NCBI RefSeq assembly: GCF_900111515.1
Contig: NZ_FOHS01000002.1
Span: 868,001-932,000, forward strand
Direction of reading: 5' to 3'
Source of the DNA: Hymenobacter actinosclerus
Lineage (GTDB): Bacteria > Bacteroidota > Bacteroidia > Cytophagales > Hymenobacteraceae
Length of the DNA stretch: 64,000 bases
The position numbers and the translations under genes were made by a program. The notes beneath the pieces were generated by a model, which saw nothing but the letters and a program-made list of their open reading frames with translations, was not told the DNA's origin and did no database searches. Shown in pieces: positions 17,003-29,628 of the stretch (position 1 is its first letter; the number at the start of each line of letters is the position of its first letter).

Positions 17003-18187
17003 ATGCTTACTCCCCGCCAGCTTTTCCTGCGCCACCAGGCCCAGACCTCCGATTTTCCGTTGCTGCTGGAAATTGAGCGGGCCGAGGGCGTGTATATGTA
17101 CGCCTCCGACGGCACCCGCTACCTCGACCTGATTTCCGGCATCGGCGTCAGCAACGTGGGCCACCGCCACCCGCGGGTGCTGGCCGCCATTCACGAGCAG
17201 CTCGATAAGTATCTGCACCTGATGGTGTACGGCGAAGTGGTGCAGGCGCCGCCGGCCCGGCTGGCCCAGGCCCTCACCGCCACCCTGCCCGCGCGCCTCG
17301 ACAACGTGTACTTCACCAACTCGGGCACCGAGGCCGTGGAAGGGGCCCTGAAGCTGGCCAAGCGCCACACCGATCGCACCGGGCTCATCAGCTGCCACAA
17401 CGCCTACCACGGCTCCACCCACGGCGCCCTCAGCATCACGGGTTCCGAAGGTTTCAAGAACGCCTTCCGGCCCCTGCTGCCCGATGTGCGCCACATCCGC
17501 CACAATAGGTTCGAGGACTTACTGCTTATTGATGAGCACACGGCGGCCGTGGTCATCGAAACGGTGCAGGGCGAGGCGGGCGTGCGCGTGCCGGCTCCCG
17601 GCTACCTGCCGGCCCTGCGCCAGCGCTGCACCGAGGTGGGCGCGCTGCTCATTCTGGACGAGATTCAGTGCGGCTTTGGGCGCACGGGCACGCTCTGGGC
17701 TTTCGAGCAGTTCGGCATCGAGCCCGACATCCTGCTCACGGCCAAGGGCATGGGCGGCGGCATGCCCATCGGCGCCTTCATTGCCCCCCAGCACATCATG
17801 GCCGGCTTCAAAACCGATCCTATTCTGGGCCATTGCACTACGTTTGGCGGCCACCCGGTGTCGTGCGCCGCTTCGCTGGCCACACTACGGGTTATTCAGG
17901 AAGAAAACCTGCTGGCCGGCGTAGCGGCCAAAGCGGCGCGCTTCCGCGAAAAGCTCGTGCACCCCGGCATCCGAGAGGTACGCAACTGCGGGCTGCTAAT
18001 GGCCGTCGAGTTCGACTCGTTCGACGTACTTAAGCCGCTCATCGACCGCGCCCTCTGGGAGCAGCATCTGCTCACCGACTGGTTCCTGTTCTGCGACAAC
18101 TCGCTACGCATTGCCCCACCCCTTACCATCACGATGGAGCAGATTGACGAAGCCTGCGCAGGGCTACTTTCAGCAATTAGAAATTAA
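17003..18187 (+). CDS. Class III PLP-dependent aminotransferase
   Basis: A 394-aa fold-type I enzyme of the acetylornithine/ornithine aminotransferase class. Key motifs are TNSGTEAVEGALKLAKRHT, ILDEIQCGFGRTG and the Schiff-base Lys K248 in LLTAKGMGGGMPIGAF. It should transfer an amino group between an omega-amino compound and 2-oxoglutarate or pyruvate; the substrate cannot be read from context. ATG 17003 is chosen because a perfect -7 element ends 4 nt upstream. The stop codon lies inside the left arm of a 40-bp perfect inverted repeat. Confidence 0.92.
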   Translation: MLTPRQLFLRHQAQTSDFPLLLEIERAEGVYMYASDGTRYLDLISGIGVSNVGHRHPRVLAAIHEQLDKYLHLMVYGEVVQAPPARLAQALTATLPARLDNVYFTNSGTEAVEGALKLAKRHTDRTGLISCHNAYHGSTHGALSITGSEGFKNAFRPLLPDVRHIRHNRFEDLLLIDEHTAAVVIETVQGEAGVRVPAPGYLPALRQRCTEVGALLILDEIQCGFGRTGTLWAFEQFGIEPDILLTAKGMGGGMPIGAFIAPQHIMAGFKTDPILGHCTTFGGHPVSCAASLATLRVIQEENLLAGVAAKAARFREKLVHPGIREVRNCGLLMAVEFDSFDVLKPLIDRALWEQHLLTDWFLFCDNSLRIAPPLTITMEQIDEACAGLLSAIRN

Positions 18188-18270
18188 AGGTGAAAAATTA
18201 AAAATGCCGCTGAAAAAGCTCGACATGGGATTTTCAGCGGCATTTTTAATTTTTCACCTTTAATTTCTAA
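18177..18270. repeat. rep-L: 40-bp perfect inverted repeat (bidirectional terminator)
   Basis: Arms 18177-18216 and 18231-18270 match 40/40 when one is reverse-complemented, with a 14-nt loop. Words are TTAGAAATTAAAGG, TGAAAAATTAAAAATG and CCGCTGAAAA. The left arm contains the last codons and TAA stop of the aminotransferase, and the right arm ends next to the TerB stop, so it can end transcription from both sides. Confidence 0.85.
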
Positions 18271-18271
18271 C

Positions 18272-18697
18272 TCATTTCAACAGCGCCATGGCTTCCGACT
18301 TGACCCGTTCGCGGGGCAGACCGTCGCGCACGCCCTGCGAAATGCTGCGTACCAGGCCGGCGACGATGTTGGGGGCGAAACCCAGCCGCTGGGCCATATC
18401 GATGCAGAAGCGCATTTCGGTGTCGTCGACTACGCCGTCGGCCAGCATCATGTCCACGAGGTCGAAAATCTGGTCGAAGCGTTCCGAATCGTTGTCGGGC
18501 AGCAGCATGTCGTGGGCACTGGCGTTGCCCACCAGGGCGCGCACTTCGCCGGCGCGCATGCCGCTTTTACGGCCCACGGCTACAATGAAATTCATTTCCC
18601 GCTCGTCGATGTGCCCGTCGGCCTTGGCCAGTGCGGCCAGGTTAACGAGGTGGCTTTTAACCTTTCTGGTCTGCTCACTTTCAAAAAAACCGAACAT
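18272..18697 (-). CDS. TerB-family protein
   Basis: A 141-aa all-helical protein with the paired acidic motifs of TerB domains: LAKADGHIDEREMNFI near the N-terminus and MLADGVVDDTEMRFC in the second half. TerB domains bind metal ions and occur in tellurite-resistance and general stress systems. No other ter genes are nearby, so it is probably a stand-alone housekeeping TerB. It converges on the aminotransferase across rep-L. Confidence 0.88.
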   Translation of the reverse strand: MFGFFESEQTRKVKSHLVNLAALAKADGHIDEREMNFIVAVGRKSGMRAGEVRALVGNASAHDMLLPDNDSERFDQIFDLVDMMLADGVVDDTEMRFCIDMAQRLGFAPNIVAGLVRSISQGVRDGLPRERVKSEAMALLK

Positions 18698-18909
18698 GGG
18701 GCGGGTATTTGGCAGGGAAGAACGAGGATAAACGAGGGCCTCCGGATGGCTCCGGAGTGGAGCCGCCCGGCTGCAACGAAAGTTAAGTTAGAGCTTTAAC
18801 AGCCAATACGCAACAGGCCCGATATGCCGCCCCTCCAAAAGCTGTACGTTCAACTAGTGTTGGGTTTGCATTTATAGGCGCAGGTAGCGTAGATTCGGCG
18901 CAAATTGCG

Positions 18910-18917
18910 CACCTTTG
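18910..18917 (+). promoter_or_regulatory. Probable -7 element (CACCTTTG) for pfkA
   Basis: One mismatch to TAnnTTTG, 48 nt before the pfkA ATG at 18966. Confidence 0.4.
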
Positions 18918-18965
18918 GCAGCTGCGGCTCAGCTGGCCGCTTTGCTTACGGAAGAAACAGTAAAT

Positions 18966-19940
18966 ATGATGAAACGCATTGCAGTTTTCACTAGCGGAGG
19001 CGATGCGCCCGGCATGAACGCCTGCATCCGGGCCGTGGTCCGCACCGCCGTTTACCACGGCATCGAAGTGTACGGCATCATGCGCGGCTACAGCGGCATG
19101 GTGAAGGGCGAGTTTGTAAAGCTCGACTCGGCCTCCGTTTCCAACACCATTCAAAAGGGCGGCACCATCCTCAAATCGGCCCGCAGCCAGTCGTTCCAGA
19201 CCCGCGAGGGCCGGCAGCTGGCCTTCGACCAGCTCGTCAACCACGGCATCGACGGGCTGGTGGCCATCGGCGGCAATGGCACCTTTACCGGCGCTACGCT
19301 TTTCGAGCAGGAGTTCGGTATTCCGATTGTGGGCGCGCCCGGCACCATCGACAACGACCTATACGGTACCGATTACACCATTGGCTACGACACGGCCGTG
19401 AACACGGCCCTGGAGGCCATTGACAAGATCCGCGACACGGCCGACTCGCACGACCGGTGCTTTTTTGTGGAGGTAATGGGCCGCGACTCGGGCTACATTG
19501 CCATTCCATGCGCCATCGGGGGCGGGGCCGAAATCGTGCTGATTCCCGAAACCCAGCTCTCGACCGAGGCAGTAATCGAAACCCTTAAAAACGGGCATAA
19601 CCGCTCCAAGACTTCGTTTCTGGTCGTTATTGCCGAGGGCGATGAGGAGGGCTATGCCCACGAAGTGGCCCGGCAGGTGAAGGCTGCCATTCCGCAGCTC
19701 GACACCCGCGTAACGGTTATCGGCCACATTCAGCGCGGCGGCGCCCCCTCGGCCGCCGACCGGATGCTGGCCTCGCAAATCGGCATTGCCGCCGTGGAAG
19801 GCCTCATGAACGGCATGCACAACGTTATGGCCGGTATCGTCGACCGCAAGCTGGTGTACACGCCCTTCGCCGACACCATTCACAAGCGCAAGCTCATCAA
19901 CCAGAGCTTTATGCGGATGGTGGAAATCCTGAACGCGTAA
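18966..19940 (+). CDS. pfkA: ATP-dependent 6-phosphofructokinase
   Basis: A 324-aa PfkA with the nucleotide-binding start FTSGGDAPGMNA and catalytic GTIDNDLYGTD (D129, matching D127 of E. coli, and D131). EVMGRDSGYIA and a C-terminal GHIQRGGAPSAADR substrate site are also present. It phosphorylates fructose 6-phosphate, the committed step of glycolysis. ATG 18966 or the adjacent ATG 18969 is the start; the frame runs open to 18915. A terminator follows at 19991. Confidence 0.96.
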   Translation: MMKRIAVFTSGGDAPGMNACIRAVVRTAVYHGIEVYGIMRGYSGMVKGEFVKLDSASVSNTIQKGGTILKSARSQSFQTREGRQLAFDQLVNHGIDGLVAIGGNGTFTGATLFEQEFGIPIVGAPGTIDNDLYGTDYTIGYDTAVNTALEAIDKIRDTADSHDRCFFVEVMGRDSGYIAIPCAIGGGAEIVLIPETQLSTEAVIETLKNGHNRSKTSFLVVIAEGDEEGYAHEVARQVKAAIPQLDTRVTVIGHIQRGGAPSAADRMLASQIGIAAVEGLMNGMHNVMAGIVDRKLVYTPFADTIHKRKLINQSFMRMVEILNA

Positions 19941-19990
19941 AAGCTGCCTGGCTGATTGCGAACAGCTTACCGACGAACAAACCCATTATT

Positions 19991-20030
19991 TCCCTGCCCG
20001 AGCACTATGCTTTGGCAGGGATTTTGTTTT
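19991..20030 (+). terminator. Terminator after pfkA
   Basis: TCCCTGCC pairs with GGCAGGGA around a 14-nt loop, followed by a T-rich run. The -33 TTG of the next gene begins just downstream (20034). Confidence 0.8.
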
Positions 20031-20033
20031 TAA

Positions 20034-20068
20034 TTGAAAAGTTCCCCTTCCAACCTTTTTATCTTTTG
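20034..20068 (+). promoter_or_regulatory. Probable promoter of the 20072 gene
   Basis: TTG at 20034-20036 and TATCTTTTG at 20060-20068 (TAnnTTTG with one extra base), ending 3 nt before the ATG. Confidence 0.45.
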
Positions 20069-20071
20069 TGT

Positions 20072-20668
20072 ATGAAATTCGTTTACCTGACTCTGGCTTT
20101 AGCCGGCGTATTTGGCCTTGCCACCCAGGCGCAGGCCCAGCAAACCGCGTCCACCGTAAACCCGCTTTGGCGAGTAGCTATCGGCAGCTCCCTAAACGGC
20201 TCCGGCGACTATCAGGTGCTGAAAACCCACGTGGAGTATGCGCCGCTATTAGGCGCGCATTTGCGGTCGGTGTCACGGCTGGCTTATGTCGGCAGTTCGC
20301 ACCCCATCACGATTGGGGGCGTATACCACATCCCGCAGTCGTACCACGCGGCCAACCTGGAGCAGGAGCTGCACTGGCTGCCATTCGGGGCCAACCGAAC
20401 GGTAGAATTCGGCGTGGGTGGCGGGGGTTTTGTGGGGTACAGCAAAAGCAGGAGCTATACATCCTATGGTTACAGCGAGTATGCCGGCTACTTTTCTGTT
20501 CCCGATAATTACAAGGGCCTGCATGTTGGCTATATCGCCTCGCTTTACCTTGATTTTGCCCTTAACCAGGAGCGCACCTGGCGGCTTGGGGGCCGGCTGG
20601 CTTTCCAGAATGATAACCACGGCACCACTTTGCCGGGCTCGCAGGTACAGCTCAGCCGGGCCTGGTAA
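20072..20668 (+). CDS. Exported, probable outer-membrane beta-barrel protein
   Basis: A signal peptide (YLTLALAGVFGLATQAQAQ) is followed by alternating polar/aromatic strands such as VEFGVGGGGFVGYSKSRSYT and a C-terminal strand region. Length is 198 aa. It resembles small porin-like or PorT/OmpW-sized barrels, but no family was recognised. ATG 20072 is chosen because it starts the signal peptide directly after a promoter-like TATCTTTTG. Confidence 0.72.
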   Translation: MKFVYLTLALAGVFGLATQAQAQQTASTVNPLWRVAIGSSLNGSGDYQVLKTHVEYAPLLGAHLRSVSRLAYVGSSHPITIGGVYHIPQSYHAANLEQELHWLPFGANRTVEFGVGGGGFVGYSKSRSYTSYGYSEYAGYFSVPDNYKGLHVGYIASLYLDFALNQERTWRLGGRLAFQNDNHGTTLPGSQVQLSRAW

Positions 20669-20893
20669 ACGCCCTCGGCTCACGCGAGGCAGCAAAATGC
20701 AGCGGCCATGGATTTCCGCTGTTTTCTGCACCGCTAGCCAGTCTATTGCCGGTAAGCTGCTGGTTCTCGCGCCTCAGATGGTGCTTTTTGTCTGAAGCCA
20801 CATTGAAGCGCAGCTTTCCGACGACCGGATTTCCGGCTACCGCTAGTCTGAAGCAACTGGCACCTGCTTTGGCTAGACACTTTACCAAGTGCT

Positions 20894-20930
20894 CCCTGCT
20901 GGTGCCCGCGGGCATCAGCAGGGCTTTTTT
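20894..20930 (+). terminator. Orphan Rho-independent terminator
   Basis: CCCTGCTG pairs with CAGCAGGG, with an inner TGCCCGCGGGCA palindrome, then CTTTTTTA. It lies 226 nt after the nearest stop codon, so it may end a small RNA or a long 3' UTR. Confidence 0.7.
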
Positions 20931-20959
20931 ATTGCGCTCATGTCTTCGGGAGGGTGGCA

Positions 20960-21020
20960 TATAGCGGTTTCGTGAACGGTTTACCCTGTTGTAGAGACGC
21001 TGTTCGCGGAACTGCTATAG
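20960..21020. repeat. rep-F element, short form
   Basis: Palindrome bounded by TATAGCGGTTTCGTGAAC and GTTCGCGGAACTGCTATA with an internal GTTGTAGAGACGC. It is an internally deleted relative of the 160-bp element at 39972-40131. Confidence 0.7.
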
Positions 21021-21159
21021 CATGAGCCTTTATCAATCAGAATATACCTGCGTCACTCCTATCCATGCGTTAGACAGTTGACAGGAATGGAGGCGCAATC
21101 AGTTAATAAAATTTGATAATTAATCTTATATATTTTATAAATATATTCTTATAAAGATG

Positions 21160-21209
21160 TATATTTACTGAGAAAGCCTGCCACTTCGGGGAGGCGCTGA
21201 TTTCTCAGT
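21160..21209 (+). promoter_or_regulatory. Promoter-like TATATTTA and leader hairpin before the haloperoxidase gene
   Basis: TATATTTA (near TAnnTTTG) lies in an AT-rich tract. Directly after it, ACTGAGAAA (21167-21175) pairs with TTTCTCAGT (21201-21209), enclosing an inner GCCT/AGGC pair. The structure would form the very 5' end of the mRNA and ends 3 nt before the ATG. Confidence 0.5.
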
Positions 21210-21212
21210 AAT

Positions 21213-22568
21213 ATGCTGAAACACTACTTTACGCTGCTGCTGCGGCCGCTAACCTATGTGGCCTTACCGCTGTTATTGCTAAGCGGCTGCCAGTCGGAGC
21301 CGGAAGTTGCTCCCACAGTTCCCCCGGCCAGCAGCTACGACGCGGCAGTGGCCACCAAGTGGAGCGCCCTTGCCCTGCAGCTTGTGCGCCAGAGCCCCGG
21401 CTTCACGCCGCCGGTGGCGGCCCGGGCGCTGGGCTACGCCGGCCTTACGCTCTACGAGTCGGTGGTGGCGGGCATGCCGGGGCACCGCTCGTTGGGCGGG
21501 CAGCTGCAGCAGCTCGGCAGCCTGCCCCAGCCCGAGGCCGGCCCGGCCTACCGCTGGCCCCTGAGCGCCAACGCAGCCCAGGCCTTCATTCTCAAAAACC
21601 TGTTTGCCAACGCCCCGGCCGCCAGCCAGGCCCGCATCGACTCGCTGGAGACGGCGCTGGCCCGCGAGTATGCCGGCCCCGATGCGGCCACGGCTGAACG
21701 CTCGGCTGCCTACGGCCGGGCCGTAGCCGAGGCCATTTTTACGTGGTCGAAAACCGACGGTGGCCACGAGGGCTACCTGCGCAACTTCCCCAGCAGCTAC
21801 GTGCCCGCTACCGGCCCCGGCGACTGGCAGCCCACCGAGAACGGGCTCCGGCCAATGCAGCCTTATTGGGGCAGCAACCGCACTTTTCTGGCGCTCGATG
21901 CGGCTATGCCCATGCCCTCGCCCCTGCCTTACTCCACCCAGCCTACCTCGCAGTACTATGCGCAGTACCTGGAGGTGTACGCCAAAAACATCAGCCTGAC
22001 GCAGGAGGAAAAGGAAATATCGGTGTGGTGGGCCGACGACCCGAGCGACACGTTTACCCCGCCCGGCCATTCCTACAACCTGGCCCGCATTATAGTCAAT
22101 ACCACGCAGGCCGATTTAGGGAAGGCCGCCGAAACCTTCGCCCGTACGGGCATTGCCGTGGCCGATGCCTTTGTTATCTGCTGGAAGTGCAAGTACACCT
22201 TCAACAACGAGCGGCCCTACACCTTTGTGCGCCGCTTTATCGACCCTCGCTGGGTACCGTTCTGGCCGGCGCCGCCGTTCCCGGGCTACTCTTCGGGCCA
22301 CGCGACGCAGTCGGCAGCCACGGCGGTGGTGCTGGAGGGCCTTTATGGCAACCTTACGTTCACCGACGATTCGCACGTAGGCCGCGGCCGCGACGTGGCG
22401 CGGGCCACCGACTTCCGGGCCCGCACCTTCCACTCGTTCTGGGAAACGGCCGAAGAATCGGCCCTCTCCCGCTTCCTGGGCGGCATCCACTCCCGCCAGG
22501 ACAATGAAGTGGGCCTGCGCGAAGGCCGCAAAATCGGCCAGCACATCAACAGCCTGCAATGGAAGTGA
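21213..22568 (+). CDS. Vanadium-dependent haloperoxidase / PAP2-family lipoprotein
   Basis: A lipoprotein signal (LPLLLLSGC, lipidated C26) precedes a 451-aa protein of the vanadium haloperoxidase/acid phosphatase superfamily. The vanadate/phosphate pocket motifs are K327 and R334 in KYTFNNERP, the GYSSGH segment with H363, and R420/H426 in SRFLGGIHSRQD. Bacteroidota members of this group are often annotated as haloperoxidases, but many are phosphatases; sequence alone does not decide. The TGA stop is the first unit of a rep-K repeat. The gene has an unusually AT-rich upstream region and a leader hairpin. Confidence 0.88.
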   Translation: MLKHYFTLLLRPLTYVALPLLLLSGCQSEPEVAPTVPPASSYDAAVATKWSALALQLVRQSPGFTPPVAARALGYAGLTLYESVVAGMPGHRSLGGQLQQLGSLPQPEAGPAYRWPLSANAAQAFILKNLFANAPAASQARIDSLETALAREYAGPDAATAERSAAYGRAVAEAIFTWSKTDGGHEGYLRNFPSSYVPATGPGDWQPTENGLRPMQPYWGSNRTFLALDAAMPMPSPLPYSTQPTSQYYAQYLEVYAKNISLTQEEKEISVWWADDPSDTFTPPGHSYNLARIIVNTTQADLGKAAETFARTGIAVADAFVICWKCKYTFNNERPYTFVRRFIDPRWVPFWPAPPFPGYSSGHATQSAATAVVLEGLYGNLTFTDDSHVGRGRDVARATDFRARTFHSFWETAEESALSRFLGGIHSRQDNEVGLREGRKIGQHINSLQWK

Positions 22569-22673
22569 ACTGGTGAACTGGTGAGGTGCTGTTCGAAAGC
22601 CCTGCCGGCACCACTTGCGCCGATAGCCTCCCTGAGCAACAACTCACCATCTCACCAGTTCACCTCGTCGGGG
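22563..22673. repeat. rep-K palindromic word repeat
   Basis: Left arm GTGAACTGGTGAACTGGTGA (22564-22592) and right arm CTCACCATCTCACCAGTTCA (22646-22672) are inverted copies. The left arm supplies the haloperoxidase stop, and the right arm encodes the last residues (VNW) and stop of miaA on the opposite strand. Confidence 0.75.
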
Positions 22674-23554
22674 TGCAGCCAGTGGTACTGTGGGTCGCGG
22701 CGGAGCCAGCTGAGCTGGCGCTTGGCATAGCGGCGCGAGTTGCGCTTGAGCAGGCGCACGGCTTCGGCGTAGTTGTAGTGGCCCTCGAAGTAACCGAACA
22801 GCTCCTGGTAGCCCACCGTCTGGAGGGCGTTGTGGTGACGGTGCGGGTAGAGGGCACGAGCCTCGGCCTCCAGTCCGGCGGCCAGCATCTGGTCCATGCG
22901 CTGGTCAATGCGCCGGTACAGCTCGTCCCGTTCGCGGGTGAGGGCTATTTTGATGATACGGAAGGGCCGCTCGGCCGCTTTATGGCCGTGGAAGGAGCTG
23001 AACGGCTGCCCGGTGGCCCGGCAGATTTCCAGCGCCCGCAGCACCCGCTGGTGGTTTTGCAGGTCGATGCGGCTGTGAGCCAGCGGGTCGAGGCGGGCCA
23101 GCTCGGCCACCAGTGGCTCCAGGCCCTGGGCGGCCAGCTCCAGGTGCAGCCCGGCCCGGATTTCGGGTGGCGCGGCCGGCAAATCGTCGAGGCCCTCGGT
23201 AACGGCCTGCAGGTACAGCCCCGAGCCGCCGGTCAGGATAACGATTTGGTGGCGCTGGAACAGTTCGTCGAGCGTGGCCAGTGCCTGCTGCTCGAAACGG
23301 CCGGCGTTGTAGTCGTCGGCAATACTGTGCGAGTCGATGAAGTGGTGCCGGACGCCGCCCATTTCGGCCCGGGTGGGCTTGGCCGTACCGATGCTTAGCT
23401 CCCGGAAAAACTGCCGCGAGTCGGCCGACACAATATCGGTGGCCAGCTGCTGGGCCAGCGCCACGCACAGCGCTGTTTTGCCCACGGCCGTAGGGCCGGT
23501 AATGACGAGCAGGGTCGGTTCAGCAGTGGTAGTCAGGTTAGCCAGCGGGTTCAT
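22652..23554 (-). CDS. miaA: tRNA dimethylallyltransferase MiaA
   Basis: A 300-aa MiaA with the P-loop ITGPTAVGKTAL (K26), the substrate-binding DSRQFF, GGSGLYLQA, and the C-terminal KRNSRRYAKRQLSWLRR motif that contacts tRNA. It adds an isopentenyl group to A37 of tRNAs that read codons starting with U. A perfect TAGATTTG element (minus strand, 23574-23581) lies 19 nt before the ATG. The last three residues and the stop codon come from a rep-K repeat arm. Confidence 0.96.
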   Translation of the reverse strand: MNPLANLTTTAEPTLLVITGPTAVGKTALCVALAQQLATDIVSADSRQFFRELSIGTAKPTRAEMGGVRHHFIDSHSIADDYNAGRFEQQALATLDELFQRHQIVILTGGSGLYLQAVTEGLDDLPAAPPEIRAGLHLELAAQGLEPLVAELARLDPLAHSRIDLQNHQRVLRALEICRATGQPFSSFHGHKAAERPFRIIKIALTRERDELYRRIDQRMDQMLAAGLEAEARALYPHRHHNALQTVGYQELFGYFEGHYNYAEAVRLLKRNSRRYAKRQLSWLRRDPQYHWLHPDEVNW

Positions 23555-23573
23555 AGCAGCGCGTAAGGAGCCG

Positions 23574-23581
23574 CAAATCTA
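23574..23581 (-). promoter_or_regulatory. -7 element TAGATTTG for miaA
   Basis: Perfect TAnnTTTG on the minus strand, 19 nt upstream of the miaA ATG. Confidence 0.6.
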
Positions 23582-23595
23582 CGGCCGATTCGGGC

Positions 23596-24744
23596 TTACG
23601 CCCCGGCTACCCGGCTCAGGTCTGCGCCGGGTAGCAGCCCGGCGTACAGTTGCAGCAGCTCCTGCTCCTCGTGCTGCCAGCTGAGCAGTGGCCGGGCACG
23701 GCGGGCATTTTCGGCCAGCTGCTGGTAACGGGCCGCGTCGCCGCCGGGCAGCAGCCGGTTAAGGGCCGCGGCCAGCGTGGCCGGCTCCAGGTCGGGCACG
23801 AGGTCGGCCACGTCGTACTGCTCGTTGAGGGCGCGGTACTCCGGAAAGTCGACCACCACCTGCGGCACGCCGGCGTGCAGGTAGTCGAAGAACTTGTTGG
23901 CCAGCGAATAATAGTAGCTCAGGCCCACGTTGCGCAGTAGGTTCACGCCCACCGTGGCATGGCGGGTCAGCTCGCGCAAGTCATCGGGCCGCACGAAGCC
24001 CCGGAACTCCACCTGCTCGCTGGCCAGCAGCCCCAGCGCCTCCGCCTGCCGGCGCAGACTCGCTGACAGGTCGCCCTCGCCGCAGAGCACCAGCCGGCCG
24101 TTTATATGGGGCATGGCGGTCAGCAGCTCCTCCAGGCCCCGGCCCTCATTCAGCGCGCCCTGATAAAGGATAAACCCATCCGGCGGGGCGGCCGTGGGGG
24201 CCGGTGGCAGCACTTCGGCACTGAGGCGGCTGATGTTGCGCACCACGGCGAAGGGCCGGCCGTGGCGCTGCCCGAACAGCCGGGCCAGCGCCGGCCCCAC
24301 GGTGTAGGCCAGGGCTGCGCGGGGCACGATAAAGTCCTCGACCCGGCGCCACAGCCGTTGCACCCGAGGGCGGGCCACCACTTCGGGCACTTCGGTAAAC
24401 AGCTCGTGGGCATCGTACACGAAGGGCTGGCCGCCCAGCCGGGCCCGCAGCCACACGGGCAAAGCCGTGTCGAGGTCGATGGCGCACCAGGCTGCTGCGC
24501 GCTGGCCCGCCAGAAACAGCAGCAGGCGCAGGTTGTATTCGGCGTAGAATAATTTTCCGTGCTGAAAAAAACAGCGCAGCCGGTGCTGGGCGTAGGGCTG
24601 CGGCCCCAGCGGCTGCGAGGCCGGCCCCTGCCGGCCCACCAGCAGCACGCGGTAGCCGGCGTGGGCCAGTGAGGCGCAGATTCGCTGCATCCGCTGGTCG
24701 TAGTTGAGGTCGGTGGTGACGGTGAAAACCAGGCGGGGTGGCAA
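23596..24744 (-). CDS. GT4-like glycosyltransferase
   Basis: A 382-aa GT-B fold glycosyltransferase. The N-terminal domain has TDLNYDQRMQRICASLAHAG and the C-terminal donor-binding domain has LYQGALNEGRGLEELL, GEGDL and a conserved acidic region around YYYSLANKFFDYLHAGVP. The acceptor and sugar are unknown. The frame begins with TTG 24744 and no better start was found, so the start is uncertain. It is divergent from the hybrid kinase. Confidence 0.85.
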   Translation of the reverse strand: MPPRLVFTVTTDLNYDQRMQRICASLAHAGYRVLLVGRQGPASQPLGPQPYAQHRLRCFFQHGKLFYAEYNLRLLLFLAGQRAAAWCAIDLDTALPVWLRARLGGQPFVYDAHELFTEVPEVVARPRVQRLWRRVEDFIVPRAALAYTVGPALARLFGQRHGRPFAVVRNISRLSAEVLPPAPTAAPPDGFILYQGALNEGRGLEELLTAMPHINGRLVLCGEGDLSASLRRQAEALGLLASEQVEFRGFVRPDDLRELTRHATVGVNLLRNVGLSYYYSLANKFFDYLHAGVPQVVVDFPEYRALNEQYDVADLVPDLEPATLAAALNRLLPGGDAARYQQLAENARRARPLLSWQHEEQELLQLYAGLLPGADLSRVAGA

Positions 24745-24864
24745 AGCGGGCGGAGCGGTTGGCGGCGCGAAAAGATGGATTATTCGGGAATTGTTGCCAA
24801 TTTAAGAACTTCGTTCGGGGACCCGCTTGTTGGGGAAGCCATTTTGCCATTCTCTGCCTGCTGC

Positions 24865-29088
<4,224 letters not shown>

Positions 29089-29153
29089 CTGGCCGGGGCA
29101 ACGCTGCCCCTCCCTTGCCTTTACCCACCCAACTCCCTCTCTGCCTAATACCT

Positions 29154-29537
29154 ATGGAAAACTCAAACCCAAAAACCATCCTCATTGCCGAAGACAGCTC
29201 CGTCATTCTTAACCTGACCAAGAAAATTCTGGAGCTGCAGCAGTACCGCATTGTGTCGGCTAAAAACGGGGGCGAGGTTATCCGGCAAATCGAAAGCCAG
29301 CCCATCGACTGCGTGCTGATGGACATCAACATTCCGGTAAAGGACGGCATGGAGTGCACCCGCGAAATCCGCCGCAACCCCGACCCGCGCATTGCTAAAA
29401 TCCCGGTAATTGCCATTACCGGCAACGCCAACAACTACTCGATGGAGCAGTTCCGCGAAGCCGGCGTAACCGATTACCTGCCCAAACCCCTCGATTTCGA
29501 CGCCCTGGTGCGCGTAGTGAAGCAGCACGTGGGGTAA
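29154..29537 (+). CDS. Single-domain response regulator
   Basis: A 127-aa receiver domain without an output domain. The acidic pocket is ED (13-14), the phospho-acceptor is D57 in VLMDINIPVKDG, the Thr is in AITGNA and the Lys is in DYLPKPL. Such CheY/Spo0F-like proteins receive a phosphoryl group from an Hpt or kinase. It starts 65 nt after the hybrid kinase with Hpt, so it is the probable output of that relay. The start ATG 29154 is preferred over an upstream frame opening at 29115. Confidence 0.93.
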   Translation: MENSNPKTILIAEDSSVILNLTKKILELQQYRIVSAKNGGEVIRQIESQPIDCVLMDINIPVKDGMECTREIRRNPDPRIAKIPVIAITGNANNYSMEQFREAGVTDYLPKPLDFDALVRVVKQHVG

Positions 29538-29539
29538 TT

Positions 29540-29625
29540 GAAGAAGCCAGGAGTTAGAAGCTAGAAGATAGAATGCTTACTTGCCTGTTCCTTCTAACTC
29601 CTGGCTCCTAACTTCTAGCTTCTCC
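29540..29625. repeat. rep-I palindromic word repeat
   Basis: Words GAAGCCAGGAGTTAGAAG, CTAGAAG on the left face CTTCTAACTCCTGGCTCC, TAACTTCTAG on the right. It fills the gap between the response regulator and MBL genes, ending 4 nt before ATG 29629. Confidence 0.7.
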
Positions 29626-29628
29626 ATA

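Larger units (their letters stand above)
20669..21212. other. 544-nt gene-free region
   Basis: No supported coding sequence. The region holds a Rho-independent terminator-like hairpin (20894-20930) without an obvious gene before it, a rep-F element (20960-21020), an AT-rich promoter region (21100-21166) and a leader hairpin (21167-21209) before the haloperoxidase gene. Confidence 0.6.

Noticed and set aside
20746..20964. 72-aa ORF in the 20.7-21.2 kb gap
   Set aside because: It reads through a terminator hairpin and into rep-F, with no motif and poor codon pattern.
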